DNA of 46,330 bases. Source: Lentisphaeraceae bacterium. Lineage in GTDB: Bacteria; Verrucomicrobiota; Lentisphaeria; Lentisphaerales; Lentisphaeraceae. The first letter of the stretch is position 1. Each line of letters opens with the position of its first letter. Positions 18,401 to 27,360 of the stretch are shown piece by piece. Made by a program: the position numbers and the translations under genes. The notes below the pieces were generated by a model, which saw only the letters and a program-made list of their open reading frames with translations, was not told the DNA's origin and did not search any database. The stretch spans positions 1 to 46,330 of the forward strand of contig JAJPOQ010000159.1 in NCBI GenBank assembly GCA_021232515.1. Direction: 5' to 3'.

Positions 18401-19159
18401 ATGAATACCAAGGGTAATACAGAAGAGTCAAAAGAAGTTAAGCCAAGAAGATCTTTTTGGGCTTGTTTTATACCTTTGTCTCTTCTTTTAAGTGTCTTTT
18501 TGTCTGGGTCACAGATTTTAGAGTCTTATAGAGTGCGAACTTCATATTCAACGGATAATCAACTTATAAAAAAGTTAGCTTCTGGCTCCTTGCCTGGGAA
18601 GTTCCGTCAGTTAGAGGAAAGTTTCAGTCCTGCATTATATGATGAACTCAGCAGTCAAGATCCGAATAATGGTTATCTTGATTCATTATGGGTCGCTCAC
18701 CATTATAGGAAGTCAGTTGATTTAAGAAGTAATAAAGTTTCAGACCAACAGCTTTTTTTGGAGTGTCTTTCAAAATGGAAAGATATGCTAAATAAACCAA
18801 AGTTTAATAGATACCTACAAGAAGAATATGAGTTGATTAGAGGTCTGGAAAAGCAAGGGATGAGCAAGCTTTATTTAAAGTTGACTCAACAAGGTGGGAT
18901 AAGACTTCCGGTTATAGGTCTGTATAGATCTTATGCTAAAGTTGCTTTGAACCGAAGTACTGATGCGATCGATAATAAGCTCCATAAGAAAGCAATTGAT
19001 GAGTTAGCTTTTTTAGCTGATCTGCTTGAGTATGTTTGTAAAAATCCACAGTTTTTTATTGAGATTTATGTAGTTGATGATGCTTCAGCTTTAATTCTAG
19101 AAAATGATAAGCTCCATAGTTTTTTAGTGGCGTTCTCTCATGGGGCGCTGGACTCATAA
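18401..19159 (+). pseudogene. 5' part of a membrane-protein locus interrupted by an insertion sequence
   Basis: 252 residues. One membrane anchor near residues 21-40 (FWACFIPLSLLLSVFLSGS) is followed by a helical extracytoplasmic region with no recognised family. The reading frame runs into the insertion sequence: the final Ser codon is completed, and the TAA stop (19157-19159) is supplied, by the element's left end. Removing the element plus an 8-base target duplication would fuse this frame in phase with the 20496-21554 part. Removing it plus 6 bases would instead end this gene after six more codons. Confidence 0.6.
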
Positions 19160-19165
19160 GAGTTA
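19156..19165 (+). repeat. Left terminal inverted repeat of the insertion sequence
   Basis: ATAAGAGTTA, the exact reverse complement of 20486-20495. It lies 40 bases beyond the transposase stop. Confidence 0.75.
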
Positions 19166-19205
19166 CAGAAGTTACTATCTATTTTAGGTTAATTTAATAA
19201 TAGTT

Positions 19206-20456
19206 CTAAGTGCTATTTGTAATTAATCTGCTAACCCTGACGCTTTGATGTTTGAATTGTGGATTAAAGCCGTTGTAATAATATGCCAATCGTATTTTCA
19301 TAGTATTCAACACACCTTTAGTTGACCATTTTCCCACATTTACTCGTAAATTAACCGTGCGCATGATGCGCTCGATTAAACTTGTGGTTTTGCCTGACCA
19401 TTGATTACTAAAGTTAGTAAACATATTGGGATAAGCGTTTTGCAAGTGAGAAAGGCATGACTTGCATTTATGCTTCTCCAACAATTTTATCAACTCCTGG
19501 TATTCCACCTCTTTATCCTTAAGCATTTGTTCTACAAGCTCAGTATCATCTATAATACTTTTCGGTAAAGAAACAAACCTGAGGCATCGTGCCATGATTT
19601 TCCTCCATAAGCGACTCTTGCGTTTGACACCATCCATCCAAAGGTAATGCTTAAATTGATGGGGGATATGCCAGAGACAGCGCTGAATATGAAGATCAAT
19701 ATTCGCATCAAAACCTTTAAGAATGGCACAATCACCATCAATACTTAATCGGAAGTGGCCCATCTGTTCGAAAGATTCTTTCAATGGTTCAAATATCTCT
19801 CGCCAGTTGTCTTCGCTCTCATACTTTCCGATATTAATTCCTGCAATATGCAGTTTCCCATTTGGTTTATTTTGAGCAAAAACCTTTAGTTCTCTACCTC
19901 TTTTTTTGATACCTTGAATTCCAATTTCTGTACCATCAGCCATACCTGATTTACAGGCATCTTGATCTAAGTCAAACTTAAGAGAATTACCGACTTCCTG
20001 GGTGCAACGCCAAGCTTGTGTCTGACTCATTTTAATCCCTGTAAACTTTAAGACTTTCGCACAGACTCTATAAGGCATCAAAGCATTGAATAAGGAAACG
20101 GTTTCTTTGAGACTTTGACCTATTTGAGTTCTAGGCTTCATACCCAGTAAGCTGCGTGCTATAGACTTCTTTTGGCCACAAGTTGTGCATTGAGTCTGTA
20201 GTTGAGGTATTTTTACATCACCCCATTGGGTTTTAATATTACTCTTTCTTCCTACTTTATGACTCCACTTCAAGCGACTGTTAACCGAACAATCACAAGT
20301 GCTGTCGTTTTTATATATGTCTCCAAACTCGAATAGGATAAGGCAAAAAATATCTTCGAGAATTAGCGGTAAAAGCTCCTTCAATAAGGCCGTAATATTA
20401 TTAAGAGTGCAAGATTCCAGACTGATGCTATAATTTAAACAAAGTTTTGAGTTCAT
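19206..20456 (-). CDS. DDE-type transposase
   Basis: 416 residues. A cysteine-bearing N-terminal region (CDC at about 53-55, then CTTCGQKK) precedes a catalytic core with LSIDGDCAILKGFD and, after it, LHIQRCLWHIPHQFKHYL, the RNase-H-like arrangement of IS256/Mutator- and ISLre2/ISKra4-type enzymes. The C-terminal TTSLIERIMRTVNLRVN and WSTKGVLNTMKIRLAY carry the likely last acidic catalytic residue. I cannot fix the IS family by eye. The reading frame is full length with no internal stop, so the element may still be active. The start is ATG 20456 with GGATCTC just upstream. Confidence 0.85.
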   Translation of the reverse strand: MNSKLCLNYSISLESCTLNNITALLKELLPLILEDIFCLILFEFGDIYKNDSTCDCSVNSRLKWSHKVGRKSNIKTQWGDVKIPQLQTQCTTCGQKKSIARSLLGMKPRTQIGQSLKETVSLFNALMPYRVCAKVLKFTGIKMSQTQAWRCTQEVGNSLKFDLDQDACKSGMADGTEIGIQGIKKRGRELKVFAQNKPNGKLHIAGINIGKYESEDNWREIFEPLKESFEQMGHFRLSIDGDCAILKGFDANIDLHIQRCLWHIPHQFKHYLWMDGVKRKSRLWRKIMARCLRFVSLPKSIIDDTELVEQMLKDKEVEYQELIKLLEKHKCKSCLSHLQNAYPNMFTNFSNQWSGKTTSLIERIMRTVNLRVNVGKWSTKGVLNTMKIRLAYYYNGFNPQFKHQSVRVSRLITNST

Positions 20457-20485
20457 AAGAGATCCTATTTATTGTCGTTAATAAA

Positions 20486-20495
20486 TAACTCTTAT
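20486..20495 (-). repeat. Right terminal inverted repeat of the insertion sequence
   Basis: TAACTCTTAT, the exact reverse complement of the left end. It lies 29 bases upstream of the transposase start. Confidence 0.75.
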
Positions 20496-21554
20496 GGATT
20501 CTTTTCTTTTCAAGAAATTTTGACTAACGCCCCTTCAGGGAACGCGACCAGTTTTTTAAGCCAAAGTCAACCGCAACTCTTAGCTCGTTTTGTAAATTTG
20601 GATAAATTGAAGTGGAATTGGCAAGATGGCATTAATCCCAATATAAATGACCATGGTCGTCAACTGCTAAGAAATAAAGCTTCATTAATTACAAAGAATC
20701 AAACCAGAGGGTTTCGACTTCCCAAAGTGGATGAAGATGTTTTCTTACCCTTGAGGAAAATGGAGTATACGTATCTTGAAAGGATGACCTTAGCTTGTTT
20801 CGTCTTGTTTTTGGTACTCATTATTGGCCTGAAGTCTTTTTGGCCTTGGAGTGTTATGAGCTTTCCCGCTCAAGATACTGTGAGGTATCGAAAATATATT
20901 TTTATCTTTGGGCTACTTCCTCTTATCATTTATCAATTCTATAAACTTCTTCCTTTTTCATCATCTTCAGTTCATATGTCAGAGGGTTTGCTCACGTTTA
21001 TAATTGAACTCTTTTTACTTGCTTTGTTTATGGTTTTAATACCTACTTTTATTATTTCCAAAAAACATGAAGTGGGTAAAACAGATTTCTCTTTACGAAC
21101 TAATAGTTGTGTGATAGTCAGCCTTTCTAGTTTAATGCTATTATCATTGATTTTTTATTTTTTGAAGTTTCAAGACATTCATCTGGATAGTCTAACTAGG
21201 ATTTTTTTAAATGATGAATTCTTCAGTCCTATTAGGTCTTTGCATTCGTACGAAGTAGAGATGAATACACTGCAGATTGTAGCTATTATGTTGATAACAT
21301 GTTCTGCTTCGGTTTTGGTCTCTAAAACTATTGTTGGTGTACATCGCTCCAAGTCAATTGGTCGAGTTTTACCGGAAGTCTTTAGGTATCTTTCAATGAC
21401 TATTCTAACTTTATCTGTTTATAGCTCATTATACTTAACTTATATCGAAGATGTATATCTCAGTCAGGATACAATCATCGGAGTTGATTCACCGATATTG
21501 AATATAGAGGTAGAACATGTCGAAGAGCTTAAATCAAAGCTTGGTCTAAAATGA
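20496..21554 (+). pseudogene. 3' part of the interrupted membrane-protein locus
   Basis: The open frame continues from inside the insertion sequence, so the true N-terminus is lost or altered. About 95 hydrophilic residues (SFLSQSQPQLLARF, then NWQDGINPN) precede six hydrophobic segments (about LACFVLFLVLIIGL, FGLLPLIIYQFY, ELFLLALFMVLIP, VSLSSLMLLSLIFY, VAIMLITCSASVL and SMTILTLSVYSSLY), then a short acidic tail. No family recognised. Two models fit. It may be the second half of one protein of roughly 595 residues. It may instead be a separate gene starting at TTG 20520 and overlapping the repaired upstream stop TGA (20521-20523). Confidence 0.6.
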
Positions 21555-21666
21555 TGTGTCGGTGTGCGTTTTATTTATTTAAACTGTTTGCTTTGCTCAG
21601 GAAATACAAAAGGTGTTAAATGCTGCTGAAGTAAAAACTAAAGCAGCAGAATGTTAGTAAAGCCTT

Positions 21667-22545
21667 TTATTTCTTGAACATACTTTCGATGAGTTTCGGA
21701 AACTCTGTAATCTTCTTTAGTTGGATGTTTTTGTAGTAAACTTCCGCCGCCTCAGACTGTATTTGAATACGGCCGGATGTTAGCGGAATACGGCCAGGAC
21801 CATTTGGATCTTTCTGAGTGGTTTCATACAAAATCATATTTGGCGTGCCATTTACAACAAAAACAGACTTTTGACCAATGGTGAATATTTCGATGGTATT
21901 CCAAACTCCATGTGGTTTTTCTTCACTAGGAGAGTGGGAAACATAGTTGGCTGTTTCAAGGGTTTTTCCACTTGGGTCAAAATAAGGTCTTTTGCGGTTT
22001 GGAACGTGCTTTAGAGTCGTTTTGGCAGAAGGTCCAGCGAGTGGTATAAAGTCACCGCAGTCACCTTCTTGTACTTGGCACTCTAGTGAACTGAGCCAGA
22101 CATTCCAAAAGGCTCCATGTTTGCCATTTGCATGAAAGAGGATTCCACTATCTCTTAGTTTATTTAGTCTTGGTTCCCATTTTTTATCGCCCCACTTAAA
22201 TTCACATTTGAAATGGTAGTTTTCGTATTCATTCAGCGTCGACAAACCAGCATATATTTGCCCCGAAATCTTGAGCACGGGTTCACTATTTTCCTCGATC
22301 ATACTAAAAATTTTAAGAGGATCATTATTCAAGCCAAGTGGAGTTCCTTTTGTGCCATTTTTACTAGTTGATGGAGGCATGCCAGGAATGAGGACAGACT
22401 CATGTGGAACCCCGACGAATATCTCCCATTGAGATAAGTCTTTATCTAAGAGGTTTTGCCATTCTTCCGCATAAATTGAAGTACTGATAATTAGATTGTA
22501 TGAAATAACTAGAATGATGGTTTTAAGTGAGGTGAATTTAGACAT
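21667..22545 (-). CDS. Secreted DUF1080 (3-keto-disaccharide hydrolase-like) protein
   Basis: 292 residues with a signal peptide (to about residue 26, SIYAEEWQNLL). The DUF1080 fold is a concanavalin-like beta sandwich: QNLLDKDLSQWEIF at the N-terminus, FHCEFKWGDKKWEPR-type core strands, DSGILFHANGKHG, WLSSLECQVQEGDCGDFI and a late RIQIQSEAAEVYYKNIQLKKI. Members bind or cleave oxidised disaccharides or glycans. AAGGA lies before ATG 22545. It is divergent from the PAS-AraC regulator across a 167-base gap holding a strong dyad, so the regulator probably controls it. Confidence 0.88.
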   Translation of the reverse strand: MSKFTSLKTIILVISYNLIISTSIYAEEWQNLLDKDLSQWEIFVGVPHESVLIPGMPPSTSKNGTKGTPLGLNNDPLKIFSMIEENSEPVLKISGQIYAGLSTLNEYENYHFKCEFKWGDKKWEPRLNKLRDSGILFHANGKHGAFWNVWLSSLECQVQEGDCGDFIPLAGPSAKTTLKHVPNRKRPYFDPSGKTLETANYVSHSPSEEKPHGVWNTIEIFTIGQKSVFVVNGTPNMILYETTQKDPNGPGRIPLTSGRIQIQSEAAEVYYKNIQLKKITEFPKLIESMFKK

Positions 22546-22588
22546 TTATTTTCCTTTTAAGTAAAATTTATTGGTTGCTGATGATCAA

Positions 22589-22620
22589 CTATTCAATTAT
22601 AAATTGTTATAAATCAATAG
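22589..22620. promoter_or_regulatory. 32-bp interrupted palindrome, candidate operator
   Basis: CTATT-N3-TTATAA-N4-TTATAA-N3-AATAG reads the same on both strands in all four conserved blocks. It lies 44 bases upstream of the DUF1080 start and 93 bases upstream of the PAS-AraC start. A dimeric regulator could bind here. AraC proteins often use direct repeats, so the binding protein is not certain. Confidence 0.5.
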
Positions 22621-22712
22621 TCTGTGATATTGGTTTTTGATTTATATTGAATTTTTGGAAACTATCGACTATTAGTTGTATATATTCGACACTATAGAAA
22701 AGGTGGAAGTCT

Positions 22713-23456
22713 GTGGCTAGTGAGTTTGAAGAGAGTTTTTTCGATCAGTTAGATGGCTCTCAATTGAGTTGGATCTTTGAAGGTATTCCAGATATATATT
22801 TCTTTGCAAAAGATTTAGAAGGGCGTTTCACTCTGTGTAATTCAGCATCTTTAAAGGCTTTTGGATTATCTCGAAAAGAAGAGCTAATTGGTAAAAACGA
22901 CTACGATATAGCCAGTGAAGAAATAGCGAGTCAATATCGAGAAGCTGATCGACAGGTTATTCTTTCTCAAAAACCGATTCGCAACCACATAGAGCCGGTA
23001 CCCTCAAAGAGTGGCATTATTAAATGGTACTCGACGAGTAAAGTTCCTCTGTATGATAAGACTAAGAAGGTTGTAGGCGTCGCTGTGATCATGCGTGACC
23101 TTTCAGGTTTTGGAGCACTGCTTGAACCTTACCAAGAAATGACTGAAGTAGTCAATTATATTTTTCAAAATTATCATCGGCAGATCACAGTTGAAACTCT
23201 AGCTGAATTGGCAAATATATCTTTGCGTCAGCTTGAGCGGAGATTTAAAAAACTTTTTTCATATACACCACTGAGGTATATAAATGAGCATCGGATCCAT
23301 GTTGCTTGTCAGAAGTTGCGCAAAACAAATGTTAACATTGCCGATATAGCAAAGGCTGTTGGATTTTATGATCATGCCCACTTCATTCGAAACTTTAAAG
23401 TTTCAAAGGATATGACTCCAAATCAATACAGAGACAAGTATCGTGGTTGTCATTAA
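22713..23456 (+). CDS. PAS-domain AraC-family transcriptional regulator
   Basis: 247 residues. A PAS domain (about 20-130: IPDIYFFAKDLEGRFTLCN, LIGKNDYDI, GVAVIMRDLSG) is fused to an AraC DNA-binding domain (about 147-245) with both HTH halves: TVETLAELANISLRQLERRFKK and NIADIAKAVGFYDHAHFIRNFK. The start is GTG 22713 with AGGTGGAAG just before it; no nearby ATG fits. The PAS domain may sense a small ligand or redox state. It is divergent from the DUF1080 gene and upstream of a pilin-like gene; it probably regulates one or both. Confidence 0.9.
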   Translation: MASEFEESFFDQLDGSQLSWIFEGIPDIYFFAKDLEGRFTLCNSASLKAFGLSRKEELIGKNDYDIASEEIASQYREADRQVILSQKPIRNHIEPVPSKSGIIKWYSTSKVPLYDKTKKVVGVAVIMRDLSGFGALLEPYQEMTEVVNYIFQNYHRQITVETLAELANISLRQLERRFKKLFSYTPLRYINEHRIHVACQKLRKTNVNIADIAKAVGFYDHAHFIRNFKVSKDMTPNQYRDKYRGCH

Positions 23457-23545
23457 TAGTTGCATGAAATTAAATTAGAAGCCGATTATGCTTGATAGTA
23501 GTCATCTAGGCTTATGTTTTTGTTATTTCCCTTTGTAATTCATGA

Positions 23546-23555
23546 TGTTATAACA
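23546..23555. promoter_or_regulatory. TGTTATAACA palindrome upstream of a pilin gene
   Basis: A perfect 10-bp palindrome 38 bases before the pilin start at 23594. The same 10 bases, again followed by T, occur 26 bases before the esterase start (37228-37237). Candidate operator or AT-rich -10 region. Confidence 0.35.
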
Positions 23556-23593
23556 TAGTATTTAATGTGTTTGTTGTGTAGTTGAGGAAAGAT

Positions 23594-24274
23594 ATGAAAC
23601 GTTTTACTTTGATAGAATTATTAGTTGTTGTTGCCATTATCGGTATACTTGCATCGTTACTTTTGCCTTCATTAAGAAGTGCTCGAGAGAAAGGTAAAAG
23701 AGCTGTATGTAAAAGTAACTTAAGTCAAGTTCATAAGACTTTGATGCTTTATGCTGCTGACAGTAACCAAAGAGTTTCTCTTGGTATTCGTTCAGGTGGT
23801 AAGTACCAATGGACCTATTTCTTTAATGCCCAGCCTTCTAGTCAAATAAAAAGTTACTATTACTACTACACTGCGGGATACATCAACACACCTGAAGTTT
23901 GGATTTGCCCGTCGCAAGAGAGTGAATACCACAAGTTCAATGGAGACCAAAATAACTGGCCACCAAAGAATGGTTCCACTAAAACTCGCGCCTCCTACAG
24001 TCACCGTGGAAAATATGTAGGTTCAAAGAGTAGACTCTTTCCTAGTTTGGCGAGGTTAGAATCCCAAGCGCTGATGAGTGATATCCTTACTAAAAATGAT
24101 TCGATTAATAACCACCACTTTGATGGAGTAAACTACAGTATGCTTGATGGTTCGGCTTATTGGGCACCAAAAAGCTTATTTTCAGTTTATACTGATACTT
24201 TCACATCTTTCTCTACGAGAAATAACTCCAACTGGGTTAGCATGTATGAAGCACTGGCAGACAGAGTTCGCTAA
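23594..24274 (+). CDS. Prepilin-type N-terminal cleavage/methylation domain protein
   Basis: The start is ATG 23594 after GAGGAAAG; the frame opens earlier at a TTG that would spoil the leader. [25 protein letters not shown] is the type IV pilin/pseudopilin leader, with a very short positive start and Glu at mature position 5. The globular part has [15 protein letters not shown] and [11 protein letters not shown], typical of the expanded pilin-like family in Lentisphaerota and Planctomycetes. It is closely related to the 34223 gene (shared [21 protein letters not shown] and LMSDI blocks). Role: surface or periplasmic fibre, secretion or adhesion; not defined. Confidence 0.88.
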   Translation: MKRFTLIELLVVVAIIGILASLLLPSLRSAREKGKRAVCKSNLSQVHKTLMLYAADSNQRVSLGIRSGGKYQWTYFFNAQPSSQIKSYYYYYTAGYINTPEVWICPSQESEYHKFNGDQNNWPPKNGSTKTRASYSHRGKYVGSKSRLFPSLARLESQALMSDILTKNDSINNHHFDGVNYSMLDGSAYWAPKSLFSVYTDTFTSFSTRNNSNWVSMYEALADRVR

Positions 24275-24308
24275 CTCTGCACTTATAGAAAAACTCTTAG
24301 GTAAATAG

Positions 24309-24650
24309 TTACTTTGTCGCTCTCTGTTTATTGATGTTGCCTTGGATTTTCATCCAGACTTTACCACCAGATATTTCGCCTCCATCAGTTTCTTCATCGA
24401 CGGATTCATCAATTGCTTGGATGATCGCTGAGGAGTTTCCGAGTTTTAATTCTTTTGAGATCTTTTTAAGAGCTCTGTCATAGCCTTCTTTTCTCGTTTC
24501 ATATTGAGAATAGATCAAGGCGTTACACATGATGTGAAGAACGGCAGTTGTCAGCACCAAGATAAGCGTCAGCTTTTTGTTTTTTATGGAGGCAGCAACG
24601 ATACAAGCGGCGAGAAAGAAAAGAATAAGGGCGTTAGAAAAGAGGATCAT
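24309..24650 (-). CDS. Small membrane protein of unknown function
   Basis: 113 residues. Two hydrophobic helices (about 4-22 and 28-48) are followed by a basic linker and an acidic, glycine-rich region (ESVDEETDGGEISGGKVW). No family recognised. It lies downstream of, and on the same strand as, the FG-GAP gene, with a 91-base gap. Confidence 0.5.
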   Translation of the reverse strand: MILFSNALILFFLAACIVAASIKNKKLTLILVLTTAVLHIMCNALIYSQYETRKEGYDRALKKISKELKLGNSSAIIQAIDESVDEETDGGEISGGKVWMKIQGNINKQRATK

Positions 24651-24741
24651 CAGAAATTTTCTTTTTGATTTAAATATAGCGAACTATGACGTCACTGTAA
24701 GGAATATCTATGTCTTTTTTGGCGAAATATTTTTTCGCTGA

Positions 24742-25968
24742 TTACTTCTCTGGGTTTTCGAACCAGATAACACCCCAACCGCCATTTTCTTCAGTGGTGA
24801 CTATGTCTATATCTCCATCGTTATCGATGTCACCTAAATAAGCGTTATCCATTTTTTTGCGGGTGTTATGGCCTGGAGTTTCTATAGTTTTGACCTGCCA
24901 ATCGGAAGCGTTGAATCCGTCATTTTTGAAGCTGGCTTGCCATAGATGGCCGAGTTTAGGGACTATGACTATCTCTTTTTGTTTATCGTTGTTTAGATCG
25001 ATGAGACCTATGCCTTTAGGAAAAAAATCTTTGCCTAGTTTTTCGACATCTAGAGGTTGCTCGATGATCAGTTCTTTAAACTGCGGGTCACCTGCAGAGT
25101 TAGTTCTTAAAAGTAAAATAAGCTTTTGTTTTTTCTCGCCGATTCTACCACCGGTTATAAGGAAGTCGTCTTTGCCGTCTTTGTTTACGTCTTCGATGAT
25201 CATAAACATCGATTCATTATTTTTATTATAAAGGCTTTTGCGTGGCCAAGGTTTATAGATTTTATCTGGTCCTCCATTTACAAACCAAAATGTCTCTTGT
25301 CGTCGGTCTTGAACGACTAAGTCTTTGTCTCCATCTTTATCAACATCATAAAAGATAGAACTCATGACCCACTTGGTTTTACCAATGACAAACCTCTGCC
25401 AGTTTTTGGCATCGTGTTTTCCTTTTACAGGTTGTTTGTACCAAAAGCTTCCAGCCACTAAGAGGTCGTTCAAGCCATCGCCATCTATATCAAGAACTTT
25501 GGGGACTCGACCTTCTTGAGTAAAGAGAGTCATCTTTACCCATGCAGAACTATTGCGGAGTTTGGCGGTCCCAGGATTAAAGTAAACTAAGCCTCCATTG
25601 GCTATGTAGTCTATGTCGCCGTCATTGTCTAAGTCACCCATGCCAGAGTCTTCACACTTACCGTGTTTAAACTCTATGAAGTCTGTCCATAACTTAGTGT
25701 TGCCATTTTGTCCTTGATTGAAATATAGGCGACTTATCTTGCCTTCTTCATAGTTGACAAATAGGTCGACATTCCCATCTTGGTCCCAATCGTGGATGTT
25801 TATCCCATCTGGTCCATGATCATTTGGATCGGGTTGAATAACGTGACACTTCCAGTCAGTTGGTCCAGCTTTGCCAGTTAGATCTTGCCAACTTTGAGCA
25901 CCGATAAAAGTGGTCAAAACTACGAATAGTAATGATGCCGTGTAAGTGATGTTTTTATCTATTTGCAT
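24742..25968 (-). CDS. Secreted FG-GAP/VCBS-repeat protein
   Basis: About 408 residues from ATG 25968; the frame can be opened at TTG 25980, and neither start has a clear ribosome binding site. A hydrophobic signal (YTASLLFVVLTTFIGAQS) leads to a beta-propeller of FG-GAP/VCBS repeats. Seven calcium-binding DxDxDG-type loops can be seen: DWDQDGNVD, DLDNDGDID, DIDGDGLND, DVDKDGDKD, DVNKDGKDD, DLNNDKQKE and DIDNDGDID. Such propellers bind ligands or surfaces and have no catalytic residues here. It sits just downstream of the FecR-LamG gene, with a 51-base gap, and may belong to the same transcript. Confidence 0.85.
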   Translation of the reverse strand: MQIDKNITYTASLLFVVLTTFIGAQSWQDLTGKAGPTDWKCHVIQPDPNDHGPDGINIHDWDQDGNVDLFVNYEEGKISRLYFNQGQNGNTKLWTDFIEFKHGKCEDSGMGDLDNDGDIDYIANGGLVYFNPGTAKLRNSSAWVKMTLFTQEGRVPKVLDIDGDGLNDLLVAGSFWYKQPVKGKHDAKNWQRFVIGKTKWVMSSIFYDVDKDGDKDLVVQDRRQETFWFVNGGPDKIYKPWPRKSLYNKNNESMFMIIEDVNKDGKDDFLITGGRIGEKKQKLILLLRTNSAGDPQFKELIIEQPLDVEKLGKDFFPKGIGLIDLNNDKQKEIVIVPKLGHLWQASFKNDGFNASDWQVKTIETPGHNTRKKMDNAYLGDIDNDGDIDIVTTEENGGWGVIWFENPEK

Positions 25969-26031
25969 GCAAATAAGCAATTCTTAAGTTGCTCTTTTAC
26001 AAGTGTTTTTGAAATTTGTTTTCGTTGTGGT

Positions 26032-27360
26032 TTAATCGTCAATAGAGGCTTTTTCGTAAAGTTGACGAACTTCACTTGCAGAAAGAGCTCTCTGTAGAAT
26101 AAATGGTTCGGATATAAGCCCATTGAAAACTCGTTCTAGAACTTGAGCATTTTTACCTATCATGATCGGGAATTCGTTGTTAAATCTAGAAGCAAAGATC
26201 TTTCTTTCTGAGTCAAGGAAGCCATTTATATAAAGTCTAGCTTTGTCTCCATCACTACTGAAGGTTACGAAGTGCCACTTGTTTAACTGCATTTCCGAGT
26301 GGCCATCTATAGCATTCATATTTCGGCCAAAGCCAGCATGTAAATGAAGACCTTCAATGCCTAGTTGTAAACGTAGCGAATTGTCTCCTTTAGAGAGAAT
26401 AGTTCCTCCTGGACTAGGCTCTGAGATGGAGACCCAGGCACCATAGGTAGCAGGTAGTTTTAAGTCAAAGCCTATAGAGTTACCGATATTTATAACACCC
26501 TTTAGTGCCTTGGTGTATGGAGTTCTGCCATCAACAAAGTGCCCATCTACAAGTTCGGCAATACCTTCTTTGAAGCCTTGTATTCCTAAGGGGTTTTCTG
26601 TTTCCATATTCATGAAAAATTTAAGGGACTTATCTTGGCGGATGGCATCGGCATAAAGCTTATAGCGTAGGTAGTTTAAGCCTTTTTTTGACTTGAATAT
26701 ATTACCAGAATTAGCGATGGCAGCTTCGCCCATAGTGAGAGTTTCTTTTTTACCTTTATGAGTGAACTCGACAGTGCCTTCAGAAACTTCTAGAGATGTT
26801 CCATGTGTTAGCTTTCGGACGGTAAATTGAGTCCCAATGACTGTTGCAGTTGCATCTTCAGTTATGACTTTTAGTTGACCGTTTATTTGTTTCTGGGCCG
26901 TAACTAAGACGATTCCTGATTTTAAGAAGATTTCTTTATTTGAACGGACTTCTGCATCCCCAAGGATTTCAATTTTTGAACCATCATCAAGTTTGTAAGG
27001 CGCATACTTTTTTGTGGCGATTTTCATCCCAGGAGTCAGTGTATTTGAGCTACTTTTATTAGTGAGTTGTGACTCGTTTTGTGTAGGTTGAGAGATCCAA
27101 AAAACTAAAATAAGTGCAGCCGCTATAGTGATGAGCTTTGGTAAATATTTTTTGAATTGAATAGGCTTTGGGTTTAAACGGCTTTGGCTCGTTTTACCTT
27201 CAAGTAGGTCACTGGCCACTTGCGTATTTGCGTGCATTTCAAGGCAGTAATCAACGAACTCAGCACCAACTTGATCATCTTGTAGTAAGTCGTGTAACTC
27301 TTGTTCTTCACTTTCAGAGAGTGAATTATTTAAGTATTTATCAAATAGGTCTTCACTCAT
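26032..27360 (-). CDS. FecR-domain anti-sigma/sigma-regulator with LamG-like outer domain
   Basis: 442 residues. A cytoplasmic N-terminus (SEDLFDKYLNNSLSESEEQELHDLLQ, residues 2-60, anti-sigma type) leads to one membrane helix (about 74-93), a FecR domain (about 110-220: MKIATKKYAPYKLDDGSKIEILGDAEVRS, VIGTQFTVR, EVSEGTVEF) and a concanavalin-like LamG domain (about 245-438: DKARLYINGFLDSER, RALSASEVRQLYE). The LamG part would lie in the periplasm and could bind a glycan. The gene overlaps the sigma gene by 8 bases, the standard sigma/FecR arrangement. Confidence 0.87.
   Translation of the reverse strand: MSEDLFDKYLNNSLSESEEQELHDLLQDDQVGAEFVDYCLEMHANTQVASDLLEGKTSQSRLNPKPIQFKKYLPKLITIAAALILVFWISQPTQNESQLTNKSSSNTLTPGMKIATKKYAPYKLDDGSKIEILGDAEVRSNKEIFLKSGIVLVTAQKQINGQLKVITEDATATVIGTQFTVRKLTHGTSLEVSEGTVEFTHKGKKETLTMGEAAIANSGNIFKSKKGLNYLRYKLYADAIRQDKSLKFFMNMETENPLGIQGFKEGIAELVDGHFVDGRTPYTKALKGVINIGNSIGFDLKLPATYGAWVSISEPSPGGTILSKGDNSLRLQLGIEGLHLHAGFGRNMNAIDGHSEMQLNKWHFVTFSSDGDKARLYINGFLDSERKIFASRFNNEFPIMIGKNAQVLERVFNGLISEPFILQRALSASEVRQLYEKASIDD

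Larger units (their letters stand above)
19156..20495. mobile_element. Insertion sequence, about 1.34 kb, one transposase gene
   Basis: The ends carry a perfect 10-bp inverted repeat: ATAAGAGTTA at 19156-19165 and TAACTCTTAT at 20486-20495, extendable to 11 bp by the flanking C/G. The only gene inside is the transposase at 19206-20456 on the minus strand. The flanks GGACTC (19150-19155) and GGATTC (20496-20501) agree at 5 of 6 bases and are the best visible candidate for a target duplication, which is therefore not clean. The element splits a membrane-protein locus. Confidence 0.8.

Noticed and set aside
21621..21648. TGCTGCT/AGCAGCA hairpin as a terminator of the interrupted locus
   Set aside because: 14-base loop and no T-tract on either side; a hairpin, but weak evidence for termination.
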